DNA from: Brevibacterium antiquum
Lineage (GTDB): Bacteria; Actinomycetota; Actinomycetes; Actinomycetales; Brevibacteriaceae
DNA: 64,000 bases
Assembly (NCBI RefSeq): GCF_016107655.1
Contig: NZ_JABASX010000002.1
Location: 1 to 64,000 of the forward strand
Direction: 5' to 3'
Below, piece after piece: positions 1-8,108 of the stretch. The notes below the pieces were generated by a model. It did not search any database. It worked only from the letters and a program-made list of their open reading frames with translations, and was not told the origin of the DNA. The translations under genes and the position numbers were made by a program. Every line of letters begins with the position of its first letter. Within the stretch, counting starts at the first letter, position 1.

Positions 1-48
1 GATGGTACTGCAACTTGGTGGTTGTGGGAGAGTAAGTGACTGCCGCAA
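1..48 (+). rRNA. rrf: 5S ribosomal RNA, 3' end only
   Basis: The first bases match the conserved 3' part of bacterial 5S rRNA: GATGGTACTGC, then TGTGGGAGAGTA, then a closing-helix strand (GTGACTGCCGC). The 5' part lies outside the window, so the other half of helix I cannot be checked and the 3' end is approximate. Terminator-type hairpins follow at once, as expected at the end of an rRNA operon. The window therefore starts at the distal end of an rrn operon transcribed rightward. Confidence 0.85.
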
Positions 49-63
49 TATTCTTTAGTGGGG

Positions 64-93
64 AGGCCATCCTGTCGTTGACAGGGTGGCCTT
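64..93 (+). terminator. rrn operon terminator hairpin
   Basis: AGGCCATCCTGTC, a GTT loop, then GACAGGGTGGCCTT form a 13-bp stem with one mismatch, about 16 nt after the 5S end. There is no long T run, but stem strength and position make it the likely first rrn terminator. Confidence 0.75.
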
Positions 94-125
94 CCTGCAT
101 TCAATGGGGTCATTCCGCTTTTGGT

Positions 126-141
126 GGGGTGGCCCCTTTTC
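126..141 (+). terminator. second short hairpin with T tract
   Basis: GGGG-TGG-CCCC followed directly by TTTTC has a compact intrinsic-terminator shape in the GT-rich spacer downstream of the 5S gene. It probably acts as a back-up terminator. Confidence 0.5.
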
Positions 142-232
142 TCGTATTCATGGCCTTGTGTGTTTTCGTGTGCGTGGGGTTGTGTTGGGGGTTGTCTCGT
201 GTGTTGCGGGATGACCCCCTTTTTCATATTCA

Positions 233-252
233 CCGGCCCCTTCGGGGTGGCC
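233..252. terminator. third hairpin after the rrn operon
   Basis: CCGGCCCC-TTC-GGGGTGGCCGG forms a stem with one bulged base. It has no T tract. It is the third stem-loop in the spacer before the Rieske gene. Apart from these hairpins the 49-391 spacer shows only GT-rich sequence; a 113-codon reading frame across it has no family signal. Confidence 0.35.
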
Positions 253-391
253 GGCAGGTGACAGATGGACTTGTCACAGCCAGGGAGACACGGAACGTCC
301 GTCCATTGTCATTGCTGTGTCATCTCCTCGCGTTACCCTGGAGGCCGAACTACCGAGCAACGGGCTCATGGGCATAAAACTGAGGAGCAGA

Positions 392-817
392 GTGGAAACG
401 GACAGGCGCACGATCATCAAGTCAGCAAGTGTGGTAGGCGGAGTCGCAGTCGTCGGCTCCTCTGTAGGGCTCACCTCGGCGTGCACCTCGGGGGAGCCAA
501 GCGACTCACAGTCCGACTCCGGCGCAGATGTCACCGTTGAGGCCAGCGAGGTTCCTGTCGGATCCGGAACCGTCGTCGACGAAACCTATGTCATCACCCA
601 GCCGAAGGAGGGCGAGTTCCACGCCTTCTCTTCCGTCTGCACACACCAGGGCTGCCAGGTTCGCACCGTGACCGAAAAGGAGATCGTGTGCCCGTGTCAT
701 TCCTCGAGGTTCTCGACCACTTCAGGTGAGGTGACCGGCGGTCCCGCGACCGAGCCACTCGCCGAATATTCGGTGTCTGAAACCGGCGGGAAGCTGACGA
801 TCTCCGGCAGTTCCTGA
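392..817 (+). CDS. Rieske [2Fe-2S] protein, Tat-exported lipoprotein
   Basis: 141 aa from a GTG start chosen because GAGGAG lies 4 nt upstream and because the protein then begins with a proper Tat leader: DRRTIIKSAS, a hydrophobic stretch, and a lipobox ending LTSAC. The mature part holds both Rieske cluster motifs, CTHQGC and CPCHSS, which supply two Cys and two His ligands to a [2Fe-2S] cluster. An upstream ATG at 317 would place about 25 extra residues before the twin arginines and is less likely. The protein should sit on the outer face of the membrane as a small electron carrier. The redox partner is not evident; the next genes are unrelated and on the other strand. Confidence 0.88.
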   Translation: METDRRTIIKSASVVGGVAVVGSSVGLTSACTSGEPSDSQSDSGADVTVEASEVPVGSGTVVDETYVITQPKEGEFHAFSSVCTHQGCQVRTVTEKEIVCPCHSSRFSTTSGEVTGGPATEPLAEYSVSETGGKLTISGSS

Positions 818-885
818 ACCGAGCGCACCTCACCTCTTGGGAGGGGCATCTTCGGTGATTTCGGTATTGTACGTTGCCGACGGTC

Positions 886-1263
886 CTAGCTCAGCAGCAG
901 TCCCGGTACCACTAGGGCACCGGAGACGGCGAGCGTGAGGACGCTCGAGACGCTGAGATTGGCCATCTCCGACCGACGCGTCTTCTTATTCGCTGCCCTC
1001 CACGAGAGGGTCGGCCACACTGTTGCCGCCAGGTACACCGCGATCACATAGCCGCAGAGGCTGAGCATCCAGACGTAGAAGAACCATGAGTTCCAGCCGC
1101 CGAAGTCGGCGATGAGCCGGACGAGCAGCAGCATGGCGACGGCAACGAGAAGATTGCTCAGCAGCATTGTTCGGGTTGTCGCTCGAGTTGCCCGGATAGC
1201 GGCGAAGGACCCCCACGCGACGACGACTGCGCTGGCGATCTGAGAGAAGAGTTCGGGATTCAT
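886..1263 (-). CDS. small multi-pass membrane protein, function unknown
   Basis: 125 aa with about four hydrophobic segments (residues roughly 8-25, 33-55, 60-83 and 105-125) and a short basic loop (NKKTRR) between the third and fourth. I recognise no family. Its ATG overlaps the stop codon of the beta-lactamase-like gene by 4 nt (ATGA), so it is the last gene of a three-gene operon (regulator, serine hydrolase, membrane protein) and is probably translated by coupling. The context suggests a membrane partner of the hydrolase; that is inference. Confidence 0.7.
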   Translation of the reverse strand: MNPELFSQIASAVVVAWGSFAAIRATRATTRTMLLSNLLVAVAMLLLVRLIADFGGWNSWFFYVWMLSLCGYVIAVYLAATVWPTLSWRAANKKTRRSEMANLSVSSVLTLAVSGALVVPGLLLS

Positions 1264-2378
1264 GATCGGTCTCCGGCCGACGAGATCAGATCGGCGGCGT
1301 CGTCGACCCAGTGAGCTGAATCGACGAGGACGACGATCCCCTCGCGCGAATTGGGGTCAAAACCGAGGTAGGACCGGTACCCGCCGGTGCCGCCGTTGTG
1401 CCAGGTGAGATTCGGACTGCGATCCTTCGTTGTGAACCAGGCCCAGCCGATGCGGTTGCACTCGTCGTAGTCTTCGCGAGGTTCGATCGCCTCGGCGCCT
1501 GGAGCTGTCCCATCCATCGTCGCTCGCAGCCAGATGCTCATATCGTGCGCCGTCGACCTGGCGGCGCCCGACGGGGCCGTCCCGCCCAGCGTCCAGGGAG
1601 CAGCCGGAAGCCCGGAGGCTGTGTACCCGTGGGGCAGTCCCTGCGCCGATTCGGGCACGTACGTGTTATCCATCCCCAAAGGCTCGGTGATCCGGTCGCG
1701 AACGAGATCTCCGTAGCTGGATCCGGTGACCGTCGCGAGGGCCTGGCCGAGGATCCCGAAGGCGAAGTTCGAGTACTCCGGCTTCTTCTCACCCACGTCT
1801 GCATCCTTGAGTGAGCCGGCGAGGTCCCTCGCGGTCCCGCGATAGGGGTCGGTGTGGAGATATCTCGAAAGGAGGCTCGCAAGGCCGTCTCCGAAGTTCA
1901 GCGCCGGGTCCTGTTTGGGCAGACCCGAACGCTGCGTGGCGATCGAGGTCAGGGTCACCTCGGCGATATCTCCTTCGAGATCGGGCCACACATCGCCAAG
2001 TCGGGCGTTCTCGTCGATCTCACCCCGCTCGATGGCGTCGGCGAAGAGCGCAGCGGTGAAGGTCTTCGTGATCGACCCGATCTCGAACTCGGTATTCTCG
2101 TCAGCACCGACCCCACCCAAGGTGACCTCATCGCCGTTGACCTTCGCGGCCGCAGCATGGTGCCAGTACGCGCTGCCGAGGGTCTCTTCGACCTGTTTGA
2201 CCAGACCGGCGTTGCCGGTGGTCTGGCCTTGGAATCCGCGGGGGAACGGTGTGATGACCACGAGGAGAGCGGCAGTGATCACAGCGGCGATGATTGCAGT
2301 GAGCCGTCGCTGAGGTATGGCCGGAATCCCGTGCGGGGGAGGGGTGCGCGTGTGCGAGGCGTTGGTACTGGTGTCCAT
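1260..2378 (-). CDS. serine hydrolase, beta-lactamase class C family
   Basis: 372 aa. Residues about 27-45 form an N-terminal membrane anchor or signal segment. The three class-C/DD-peptidase motifs are in order: S102-I-T-K105 (nucleophile and general base), Y202-S-N204, and H327-N-G329. The family includes AmpC, D-alanyl-D-alanine carboxypeptidases and esterases, so the substrate cannot be named. The HNG form of motif three is typical of the esterase/peptidase relatives rather than true AmpC (KTG). AGGACA lies 4 nt before the ATG. The gene follows the ArsR-like regulator by 30 nt and overlaps the membrane protein gene. Confidence 0.85.
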   Translation of the reverse strand: MDTSTNASHTRTPPPHGIPAIPQRRLTAIIAAVITAALLVVITPFPRGFQGQTTGNAGLVKQVEETLGSAYWHHAAAAKVNGDEVTLGGVGADENTEFEIGSITKTFTAALFADAIERGEIDENARLGDVWPDLEGDIAEVTLTSIATQRSGLPKQDPALNFGDGLASLLSRYLHTDPYRGTARDLAGSLKDADVGEKKPEYSNFAFGILGQALATVTGSSYGDLVRDRITEPLGMDNTYVPESAQGLPHGYTASGLPAAPWTLGGTAPSGAARSTAHDMSIWLRATMDGTAPGAEAIEPREDYDECNRIGWAWFTTKDRSPNLTWHNGGTGGYRSYLGFDPNSREGIVVLVDSAHWVDDAADLISSAGDRS

Positions 2379-2408
2379 GTGCTGTCCTGTTCCACGGTCA
2401 GTGCGGTG

Positions 2409-2981
2409 TCAGTGGGTGCCGATGAGGATGAGTGTGAGCAGGGGGATGATCTTCTGACCAGGGACCCTCCAGTGCCCGCGCCGAGAATTCTCGAGCCAGC
2501 CGGCTCCGGCGAGAGCGTGGACGTGGTGGTAGATCTGGCCGGTTGTGCCGAATCGGTCATCCTGGCCGAGCTGGGACACAGTGGTCGTGCCCTCGTAGAC
2601 CGCCTGCAGGAGCTCAAGTCGGACGGGGTGTCCCAGTGCTGCCAGGGCAGGGGCCGCCTCGGCGAAGTTGAGGTCTTCGAGTGCAGCCGAGGGCAGACCC
2701 ATCTGCCAGGAGACCGGGGACTCGGCGCCCGGTGGGGTGGTGTGGCCGGTGTAGACGACACCACCCTCGTCTCCCGCATGGTCGAGGAGGCCGTTGAGAG
2801 CCCAGAAAGTATCGTCCTCGGCAGCTCGGGCCGGTCGTCGGCTTGGGACAGAGTCGGATGCTGCCGCGGCAGGAGCAGCGGGTGCGACCGCAGCATTCTC
2901 CAGGTCGGCGACCTTGCGCTCGAGTTCTGCCAGACGAGCCTCGACTGGGCTCCTTGAATCATCCTTCGACGGGGTACTCAT
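2409..2981 (-). CDS. ArsR-like winged-helix transcriptional regulator
   Basis: 190 aa. The N-terminus (about residues 10-35) is heptad-like and probably a coiled coil. The C-terminal half reads as an ArsR-type winged helix (ALAALGHPVRLELLQAV, then a recognition region ending QIYHHVHALAGAGWL). The start at 2981 was chosen over an upstream TTG because TATTCT lies exactly 6 nt before this ATG, giving a leaderless transcript. No Cys metal-sensing motif is visible, so it is not an obvious metal sensor. It heads the operon with the serine hydrolase and membrane protein and probably represses it through the palindrome at 3001-3014. Confidence 0.8.
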   Translation of the reverse strand: MSTPSKDDSRSPVEARLAELERKVADLENAAVAPAAPAAAASDSVPSRRPARAAEDDTFWALNGLLDHAGDEGGVVYTGHTTPPGAESPVSWQMGLPSAALEDLNFAEAAPALAALGHPVRLELLQAVYEGTTTVSQLGQDDRFGTTGQIYHHVHALAGAGWLENSRRGHWRVPGQKIIPLLTLILIGTH

Positions 2982-3016
2982 AGCATCAGAATACAACTGA
3001 TACGTAATTACGTAAA
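2982..3016 (-). promoter_or_regulatory. promoter and palindromic operator of the regulator-hydrolase operon
   Basis: Reading leftward: -35 TTTACG (3016-3011), 17-nt spacer, -10 TATTCT (2993-2988), 6 nt, then ATG. A perfect 14-bp palindrome TACGTAATTACGTA (3001-3014) overlaps the -35 box and spacer, which is where an autorepressor would bind. Confidence 0.75.
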
Positions 3017-3081
3017 GACGTGAATTGCTAGTGGCGAGCCCGGTACCAGACAGACTCAGGTGAGAGACCTAAACTGGTGGT

Positions 3082-3813
3082 GTGATGAGTACCAACGAAC
3101 CGCGCACCGAGTCCACGCAACCGCGACCTGAAGCACTGCCCCAGGCCATCTCCGAGTCGAAAGCGCTCGGTGCTCCGATGGTCGTCCGCGGAATCCTCGG
3201 CGTCGCTTTCGGCTTCGCGACGGTCTTCTGGCCACGTGATGCGGCAAGCCCCAAGCACCTGTCGATGGGCGTCGACATCGTCGACATCCTGTCCATCAGC
3301 TACCTCGTGCTCTTCGCTCTCGCCCTTGTCTACCAAGCACTCCGCTCGCCGCTGAGCGTGCGCACAGCGGTCTACGGCCAAGCTGTCATCACGATCCCCG
3401 CGATCGTGTTCCTGTTCCTGGCAGACCAGCCCGCGGAGCTGCGCGCGGCAATGAGCATCTGGGCCCTGCTCCACGGACTCATCGAGCTGTACAACTACCG
3501 TCAGCTCAAGTCCCACCCGATGGCCTCGGACTTCCTCATCGCGGCGGCCTGCCATGTGCTGCTCGGCGTAATCCTCATCTTCGGAGACGGATTCGGTGCG
3601 CTGTGGATCCTCGGCTTCACCGGTGTGGCCACGCTCATCGCCGGCGTCATCTTCATCATCGGCGGCTACTCGCGCATCAGCAAAGCCAAGCAGATTGCAG
3701 CCGGCGGCGAATCATTCGTCGATGCCCTCCCCGCAGCCGAGACTGATGATCCAACTGCTCCCGACACACCAGGCACTCCCGACAAACCAGACGCTCCTGA
3801 CGATAAGAACTGA
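3082..3813 (+). CDS. DUF308/HdeD-like integral membrane protein
   Basis: 243 aa. A hydrophilic N-terminus of about 30 residues is followed by about six transmembrane helices (residues roughly 33-50, 62-85, 95-118, 122-140, 150-170 and 173-195) and an acidic, Pro/Asp-rich tail with repeated short TPDKPDAP-like units. The helix pattern resembles the DUF308/HdeD group, whose biochemical role is not settled. TAAACT lies exactly 6 nt before the GTG (3082), giving a leaderless start; an ATG follows directly at 3085. It is divergent from the ArsR-like operon and 71 nt before the trehalose-phosphatase fusion, so the two may be co-transcribed. Confidence 0.65.
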   Translation: MMSTNEPRTESTQPRPEALPQAISESKALGAPMVVRGILGVAFGFATVFWPRDAASPKHLSMGVDIVDILSISYLVLFALALVYQALRSPLSVRTAVYGQAVITIPAIVFLFLADQPAELRAAMSIWALLHGLIELYNYRQLKSHPMASDFLIAAACHVLLGVILIFGDGFGALWILGFTGVATLIAGVIFIIGGYSRISKAKQIAAGGESFVDALPAAETDDPTAPDTPGTPDKPDAPDDKN

Positions 3814-3884
3814 CACTCGCGGCGCAGCCGCCGAATACCACGTCACCCGACGCCCCCAGCCGAACTCGAGAAGACCGAGGTGAG

Positions 3885-6530
3885 ATGAGTACCGTCGAGC
3901 ACGACTACGAGAATCTTTCCCCACTGACTCCCATCGCCGCCTCCGTCAGCTCCTCGGGCCTCTTGGGTGACTTGGCCGAAGCCAGCCGCGAACTCTCCCC
4001 GGAGCTCTTCCGCCGCCTCTTCGAAGTCTCACGGTCGCCCTCACTCCTCATCGCCACCGACTACGACGGCACCATTGCGCCGATCGTCGACCTCCCCGGC
4101 CAGGCCTTCCCGCTGGACTCCTCGGTCGACTCACTGCGCGCGCTCGCTCTGCTCCCGTCCACCTCGGCGGGGGTGATCTCCGGTCGCAGCCTCCGCGATC
4201 TCGCGGCGATGTCACGGCTGCCCCGGGAGGTCCACCTCTTCGGCTCCCACGGCGGAGAGACGGACACCGTCGCCATCGACAGCCTCATTCCGGAGCAGCG
4301 CACGGCTCTCGACGGCCTCCGGCGAGACCTGTTCCAGACGCTGCCGACCACGATCATCGAGCACAAGACCACCGGCGCGGCTGTCCACCTGCGCGGGCTC
4401 GACGAGGGGGAACGCCACAAGGTCGAATCTGCGGTGGATGACCTCGTCGACACTCATACGATCTTCCCGACTCGGGGCAAGCAGGTCATCGACCTCTCGG
4501 TGGTCCCGTCGTCGAAGGCCGATGCTCTGCAGCGTCTTCGGGAGCAGACCGGGGCAGAGGTGGTCGTGTTCATCGGCGATGACACCGCGGACGAATTCGC
4601 CCTCGAAACGCTGGGGGAGGCTGACCTGGGGCTCAAGGTGGGCCGCGACCCTGCAGAGACGCACGCGGACTTTCCGATCAGCTCCCCGGAGGAGGTCTCC
4701 GTCGTCCTCGCCGCGATCTATGAGCTGCGCAAATCCTGGCTGTTCGGCAGACGTGCGACCCCGATCCACCGGCACAGTCTGCTGGGTAACGGGCAGTCGA
4801 CGGCACTGGTCGACCCTTTCGGCAGCATCTGCTGGATGCCGCACCCGCTGCCGCACTCCTCGTCGATGTTCTCTGAAATCCTCGGCGCCGAGGCTGCCGG
4901 ATTCTTCGCCGTCGACACCGAAGCCGGCACCGTCCCGCTGACACAGCGCTACCTCACCCACTCCACACTCCTGGAGACCCGCTGGCCGGGCCTGAACTGC
5001 ATCGACTACCTCGCCCCGGTCGACGCCAACAGCGATGACACCATCGTTGTGCGCGTGCTCACCGGCGACACTGCCGCCCGCATCCGCTTCGCCCCACGAC
5101 TGGACTACGCCACCGTGCCGACGCGTATGATCCGCACCCACGACGGTGTGAAGCTGCTCGGCACCTCCGAGCCCATCTCCCTGATCGCGCCCGGTCTCGA
5201 CTTCGAGATCAGTGAGACCGGACAGTCACACACCGCCGAGGCGGTTGTCGTGCCCTCTGACATGCCGGGTGGCGTCGTGGTCCTCGTTCTGGCCTGCGGC
5301 ACCGGCACCGGCGATGCCCGCTACATGGCCGCCGGCGGTGAGCACCATGTGCGCGAGCGCGCCCTCAACTTCTGGACCAACTGGGTCGACACCCTCAACA
5401 TCCCCAGCCACCACCGCGAAGAGGTCATCCGCTCGGCGGTGACCCTGCGCGCCCTGTGCCACGAACCGACCGGAGGGGTGCTCGCGGCACCGACGACCTC
5501 CCTGCCCGAGGGCATCGGCGGCGTGCGCAACTGGGACTACCGCTACACCTGGCTGCGCGACGGATCGATGACCGTGCGCGCGCTGCTCTCCCTCGGGTCC
5601 ACAGGCGAAGCCGAAGGATTCCTGTCCTGGCTGACGGGAATCCTGGCCCGTACAGTGTCTCCCGAGCAGCTCCACCCGCTCTACGCCGTCGACGGTTCCG
5701 CACTGACCACCGAGGCGGTGCTGGCCCACCTGCCCGGATACGCGGGATCCCGCCCGGTTCGGGTGGGCAACGCGGCCGAACACCAGGTCCAACTCGACGT
5801 CTTCGGCCCGGTCACCGAACTCCTCAACGAACTCAGCGAACACCTCGGCGATCTTCCGGATTCGTATTGGACACTGACGTGTCAGATGGTCGAAGCCGTG
5901 AGCAAACGGTGGTTCGAAGCCGATCACGGAATCTGGGAGGCCAGGCGTCCGCCGAAGCACAACGTCTACACGCGTGTGATGTGCTGGGTGACCGTCGATC
6001 GGGCGCTGCAGATCGCAGAGCGCTTCGGCCGCGAACTTCCCGGTGCCTGGCGGCAGCTGCGCGAGGAGATCGCTCACGATGTGCTTGAGAACGGCTACAA
6101 CGAAGAGGTCGGGGCCTTCACCGTTGCCTACGGTGAGACCGACCTCGACTCGGCGTGCCTGTTCGTGGGGCTCTCGGGCCTGCTGCCGGCCGACGACCCG
6201 CGCTTCGTCTCAACCGTCGATGCCATCGAGCGCGAGCTGCGAGCAGGTCCGACGGTCTTCCGCTACCGCTACGACGATGGGCTGCCCGGTCTTGAGGGCG
6301 GCTTCCACATCTGCACGACCTGGCTCATCGAGGCCTTCATCAAGGTCGGACGCATCGACGACGCCTGGGACCTGTTCCGTCAGCTGGACAACCTGCTGGG
6401 GCCCACCGGACTGTTGGCCGAGGAATACGACCCGGTCGCGGAGATGCACCTGGGCAATCACCCGCAGGCCTACTCTCACCTGGGCTATATCCGCGTCGCG
6501 CAGATGCTCGACGCCTACCGCCCCAGCTGA
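3885..6530 (+). CDS. bifunctional trehalose-6-phosphate phosphatase / GH15 glycosidase
   Basis: 881 aa. Residues about 50-285 form an OtsB-type HAD phosphatase with D59-Y-D61-G-T as the nucleophile motif and a later GDDTADEFA metal-binding motif. Residues about 290-875 form a glycoside hydrolase family 15 module (NWDYRYTWLRDGS near 547-560, and NHPQAYSHLG near the C-terminus). Actinobacterial GH15 enzymes include trehalases, so the fusion could dephosphorylate trehalose-6-phosphate and then hydrolyse trehalose, or make and trim related sugars. There is no signal peptide, so it is cytoplasmic. No otsA or treYZ gene is near. GAGGTG precedes the ATG. Confidence 0.88.
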   Translation: MSTVEHDYENLSPLTPIAASVSSSGLLGDLAEASRELSPELFRRLFEVSRSPSLLIATDYDGTIAPIVDLPGQAFPLDSSVDSLRALALLPSTSAGVISGRSLRDLAAMSRLPREVHLFGSHGGETDTVAIDSLIPEQRTALDGLRRDLFQTLPTTIIEHKTTGAAVHLRGLDEGERHKVESAVDDLVDTHTIFPTRGKQVIDLSVVPSSKADALQRLREQTGAEVVVFIGDDTADEFALETLGEADLGLKVGRDPAETHADFPISSPEEVSVVLAAIYELRKSWLFGRRATPIHRHSLLGNGQSTALVDPFGSICWMPHPLPHSSSMFSEILGAEAAGFFAVDTEAGTVPLTQRYLTHSTLLETRWPGLNCIDYLAPVDANSDDTIVVRVLTGDTAARIRFAPRLDYATVPTRMIRTHDGVKLLGTSEPISLIAPGLDFEISETGQSHTAEAVVVPSDMPGGVVVLVLACGTGTGDARYMAAGGEHHVRERALNFWTNWVDTLNIPSHHREEVIRSAVTLRALCHEPTGGVLAAPTTSLPEGIGGVRNWDYRYTWLRDGSMTVRALLSLGSTGEAEGFLSWLTGILARTVSPEQLHPLYAVDGSALTTEAVLAHLPGYAGSRPVRVGNAAEHQVQLDVFGPVTELLNELSEHLGDLPDSYWTLTCQMVEAVSKRWFEADHGIWEARRPPKHNVYTRVMCWVTVDRALQIAERFGRELPGAWRQLREEIAHDVLENGYNEEVGAFTVAYGETDLDSACLFVGLSGLLPADDPRFVSTVDAIERELRAGPTVFRYRYDDGLPGLEGGFHICTTWLIEAFIKVGRIDDAWDLFRQLDNLLGPTGLLAEEYDPVAEMHLGNHPQAYSHLGYIRVAQMLDAYRPS

Positions 6531-6540
6531 GCACGGCATA

Positions 6541-6568
6541 CGGCAACCGGCAACCGGCAACCGGCAAC
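6541..6568. repeat. 7-bp tandem repeat, four perfect copies
   Basis: CGGCAAC is repeated four times, starting 11 nt after the stop of the trehalose-phosphatase fusion. A partial relative (CGGCATA) precedes it. Probably slippage-derived; no coding role. Confidence 0.85.
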
Positions 6569-6653
6569 CGAGAAACGGGGCGAGTGTCGATACACGGGTG
6601 CAAGCGTGTGTTTTTCGACATGCAACCCGTGCCTCGCCGCAGGTGGCGTAGCC

Positions 6654-7106
6654 TCACTCGACGAGGAGGGTGACCACCTCGGCGATGCACGCAGGGCGGT
6701 CTTCGCCTTCGATCTCGATGACGTGCTTGAGGATGACCTGGGTGCCCTTGTCGCCGGGAATGACCTCGTTGACGCTGACGGTGCCGCGCAAGCGGGAGCC
6801 CACCGGCACCGGCTGCGCGAAGCGGACCTTGTTGAGGCCGTAATTGACGCGGATGGACACGCCCTCGATCGTGAAGATCTCGCTCGAGAACTTCGGAATC
6901 AGGGACAGGGTGAAGAAGCCGTGGACGATCGTCGAACCGTAGGGGCCCTCTGCCGCGCGCTGTTCGTCGATGTGGATCCACTGGTGATCGTCGGTGACAT
7001 CGGCGAAGGTGTTGATCGCGGCCTGGTCGATCGTCGTCCACTCGGACGAGCCCAACTCGGTGCCGACGAGCGAGGTGATCTCAGCGATTCCATTGAGTGT
7101 GCGCAT
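6654..7106 (-). CDS. MaoC-like (R)-enoyl-CoA hydratase
   Basis: 150 aa, the usual single-hotdog length. The MaoC hydratase motif is clear: FADVTDDHQWIHID supplies the catalytic Asp/His pair, followed by GPYGSTIVHGFFTLSL. Such enzymes hydrate trans-2-enoyl-CoA to (R)-3-hydroxyacyl-CoA in fatty-acid or polyester metabolism. The start was chosen because AAAGGAGA lies 7 nt upstream and the protein begins where family members do; the open frame extends further but has no family signal there. It is convergent with the trehalose gene and divergent from the DUF1990 gene. Confidence 0.9.
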   Translation of the reverse strand: MRTLNGIAEITSLVGTELGSSEWTTIDQAAINTFADVTDDHQWIHIDEQRAAEGPYGSTIVHGFFTLSLIPKFSSEIFTIEGVSIRVNYGLNKVRFAQPVPVGSRLRGTVSVNEVIPGDKGTQVILKHVIEIEGEDRPACIAEVVTLLVE

Positions 7107-7306
7107 TCTTGGTTCTCCTTTGATCCGTGACGGTCGTGCATGATGGTCGTCAGTGGCGAGCGTCTTGCGTGTTCTTAGCGGACATTCGATTGAAGGAATG
7201 TCAGTACTTGGCACCTTACTTGTTCGCCTCGCACTTGGCACCGGTGTGTCCGGGATTCGGTAATGACTCGGCGATGGTGTGTCCGGATTTCGGTGAGGTT
7301 GGTGGC

Positions 7307-7879
7307 ATGGAACCACTGACTCAGCCGCTCTCGCCCCGGTGGGTCGACCGGCCGGCAGACTACCGACACTTCGAATCAGCCTACTTCGTCGGTCATGGCC
7401 GCGAGACTTTCGACCGCTGCGCGGAGGAGCTCCTGCATTGGGAGGTGAAGATCCGCAGCGGATTCGACATCGGTGCGCGGGCTTCGGAGGACGAAACGGG
7501 GTCCTTAAGTGCGGGCACGGGGTCCTTGAGTGCGGGCACGGGGTCCTTGAGTGCGGGCACAGGCGCCGCGCGGGTTCGCGCCGGTCAGGAGCCGACGATC
7601 TTCGTGCGGCTCGGGCCGTTCCGCTTGCCGGAGCCGGCACGCCTCATCGAGGTATTCGAGACCGAGCCACGACGTGGTTTCACCTACGGGACGAAACCCG
7701 GGCACCCGATCACAGGCGAGGAGTCATTCATCCTCATCCACGCTGACGATGATCGAGTCTTCCTCGTGCTGCGCTTCGTCTCACGAGCGGGAATGGGGAT
7801 CTGGCGCCTCGGCGACCCCTTTGTCCGCCTCGCCCAGATCATCTACCGCAGGCGCTACTCGCGCGCCTTGCGTCGATGA
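7307..7879 (+). CDS. DUF1990 family protein with an internal 7-residue repeat
   Basis: 190 aa. Fits the DUF1990 family: FESAYFVGHGRETFDRCAE near the start, then RLIEVFETEPRRGFTYGT and HPITGEESF, and an Arg-rich end. Molecular function of the family is unknown. The ATG at 7307 was chosen because upstream codons lack family similarity and GAGGTT lies 6 nt before it. About residues 64-85 are three copies of GSLSAGT, encoded by a 21-bp tandem repeat. This breaks the fold between the first helix region and the core sheet and is probably a strain-variable loop insertion. Confidence 0.72.
   Translation: MEPLTQPLSPRWVDRPADYRHFESAYFVGHGRETFDRCAEELLHWEVKIRSGFDIGARASEDETGSLSAGTGSLSAGTGSLSAGTGAARVRAGQEPTIFVRLGPFRLPEPARLIEVFETEPRRGFTYGTKPGHPITGEESFILIHADDDRVFLVLRFVSRAGMGIWRLGDPFVRLAQIIYRRRYSRALRR
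7497..7559 (+). repeat. 21-bp in-frame tandem repeat, three copies
   Basis: Three units of the pattern GGGTCCTTRAGTGCGGGCAC plus one base, differing at one position. The period is a multiple of three, so the reading frame of the DUF1990 gene is kept and each copy adds seven residues. Confidence 0.9.
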
Positions 7880-7940
7880 GGACCGCGATTCCAGAGAGGA
7901 CGAGGCCCACGCAGCCTGGGCAACCGCCATTGTGCGTACC

Positions 7941-7998
7941 GTCATTGTTGGCTCGCGTTCGAAATTTCCCACGAAATCGCACGCAACTGCACAATGAC
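7941..7998. repeat. REP-like inverted repeat, copy A
   Basis: Two 21-nt arms (7941-7961 and 7978-7998; 15 of 21 positions pair) flank a 16-nt loop. Outer ends GTCATTGT and ACAATGAC match exactly. It lies between the convergent DUF1990 and histidine kinase genes and has a better-preserved relative at 53293-53350 with the same outer ends and a shared TTCGAAA next to the loop. Confidence 0.7.
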
Positions 7999-8108
7999 GC
8001 AACTGCGCAACGCAACTCCACAATCACGCACCGACTGCTGCCTTCCAGAGGCTGTCCAACAGTGGCCAATCGGTGCCGTGGGCCCTGCGAAGCTGCCCTG
8101 CTGAGACC

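Noticed and set aside
36..377. 113-codon frame over the start of the window
   Set aside because: It overlaps the 5S rRNA end and the rrn terminator hairpins and has no family signal.
7497..7559. Possible CRISPR-like repeats (also at 50330, 51161 and 56200)
   Set aside because: Units are adjacent without spacers, or encode protein repeats, and no cas genes are present.
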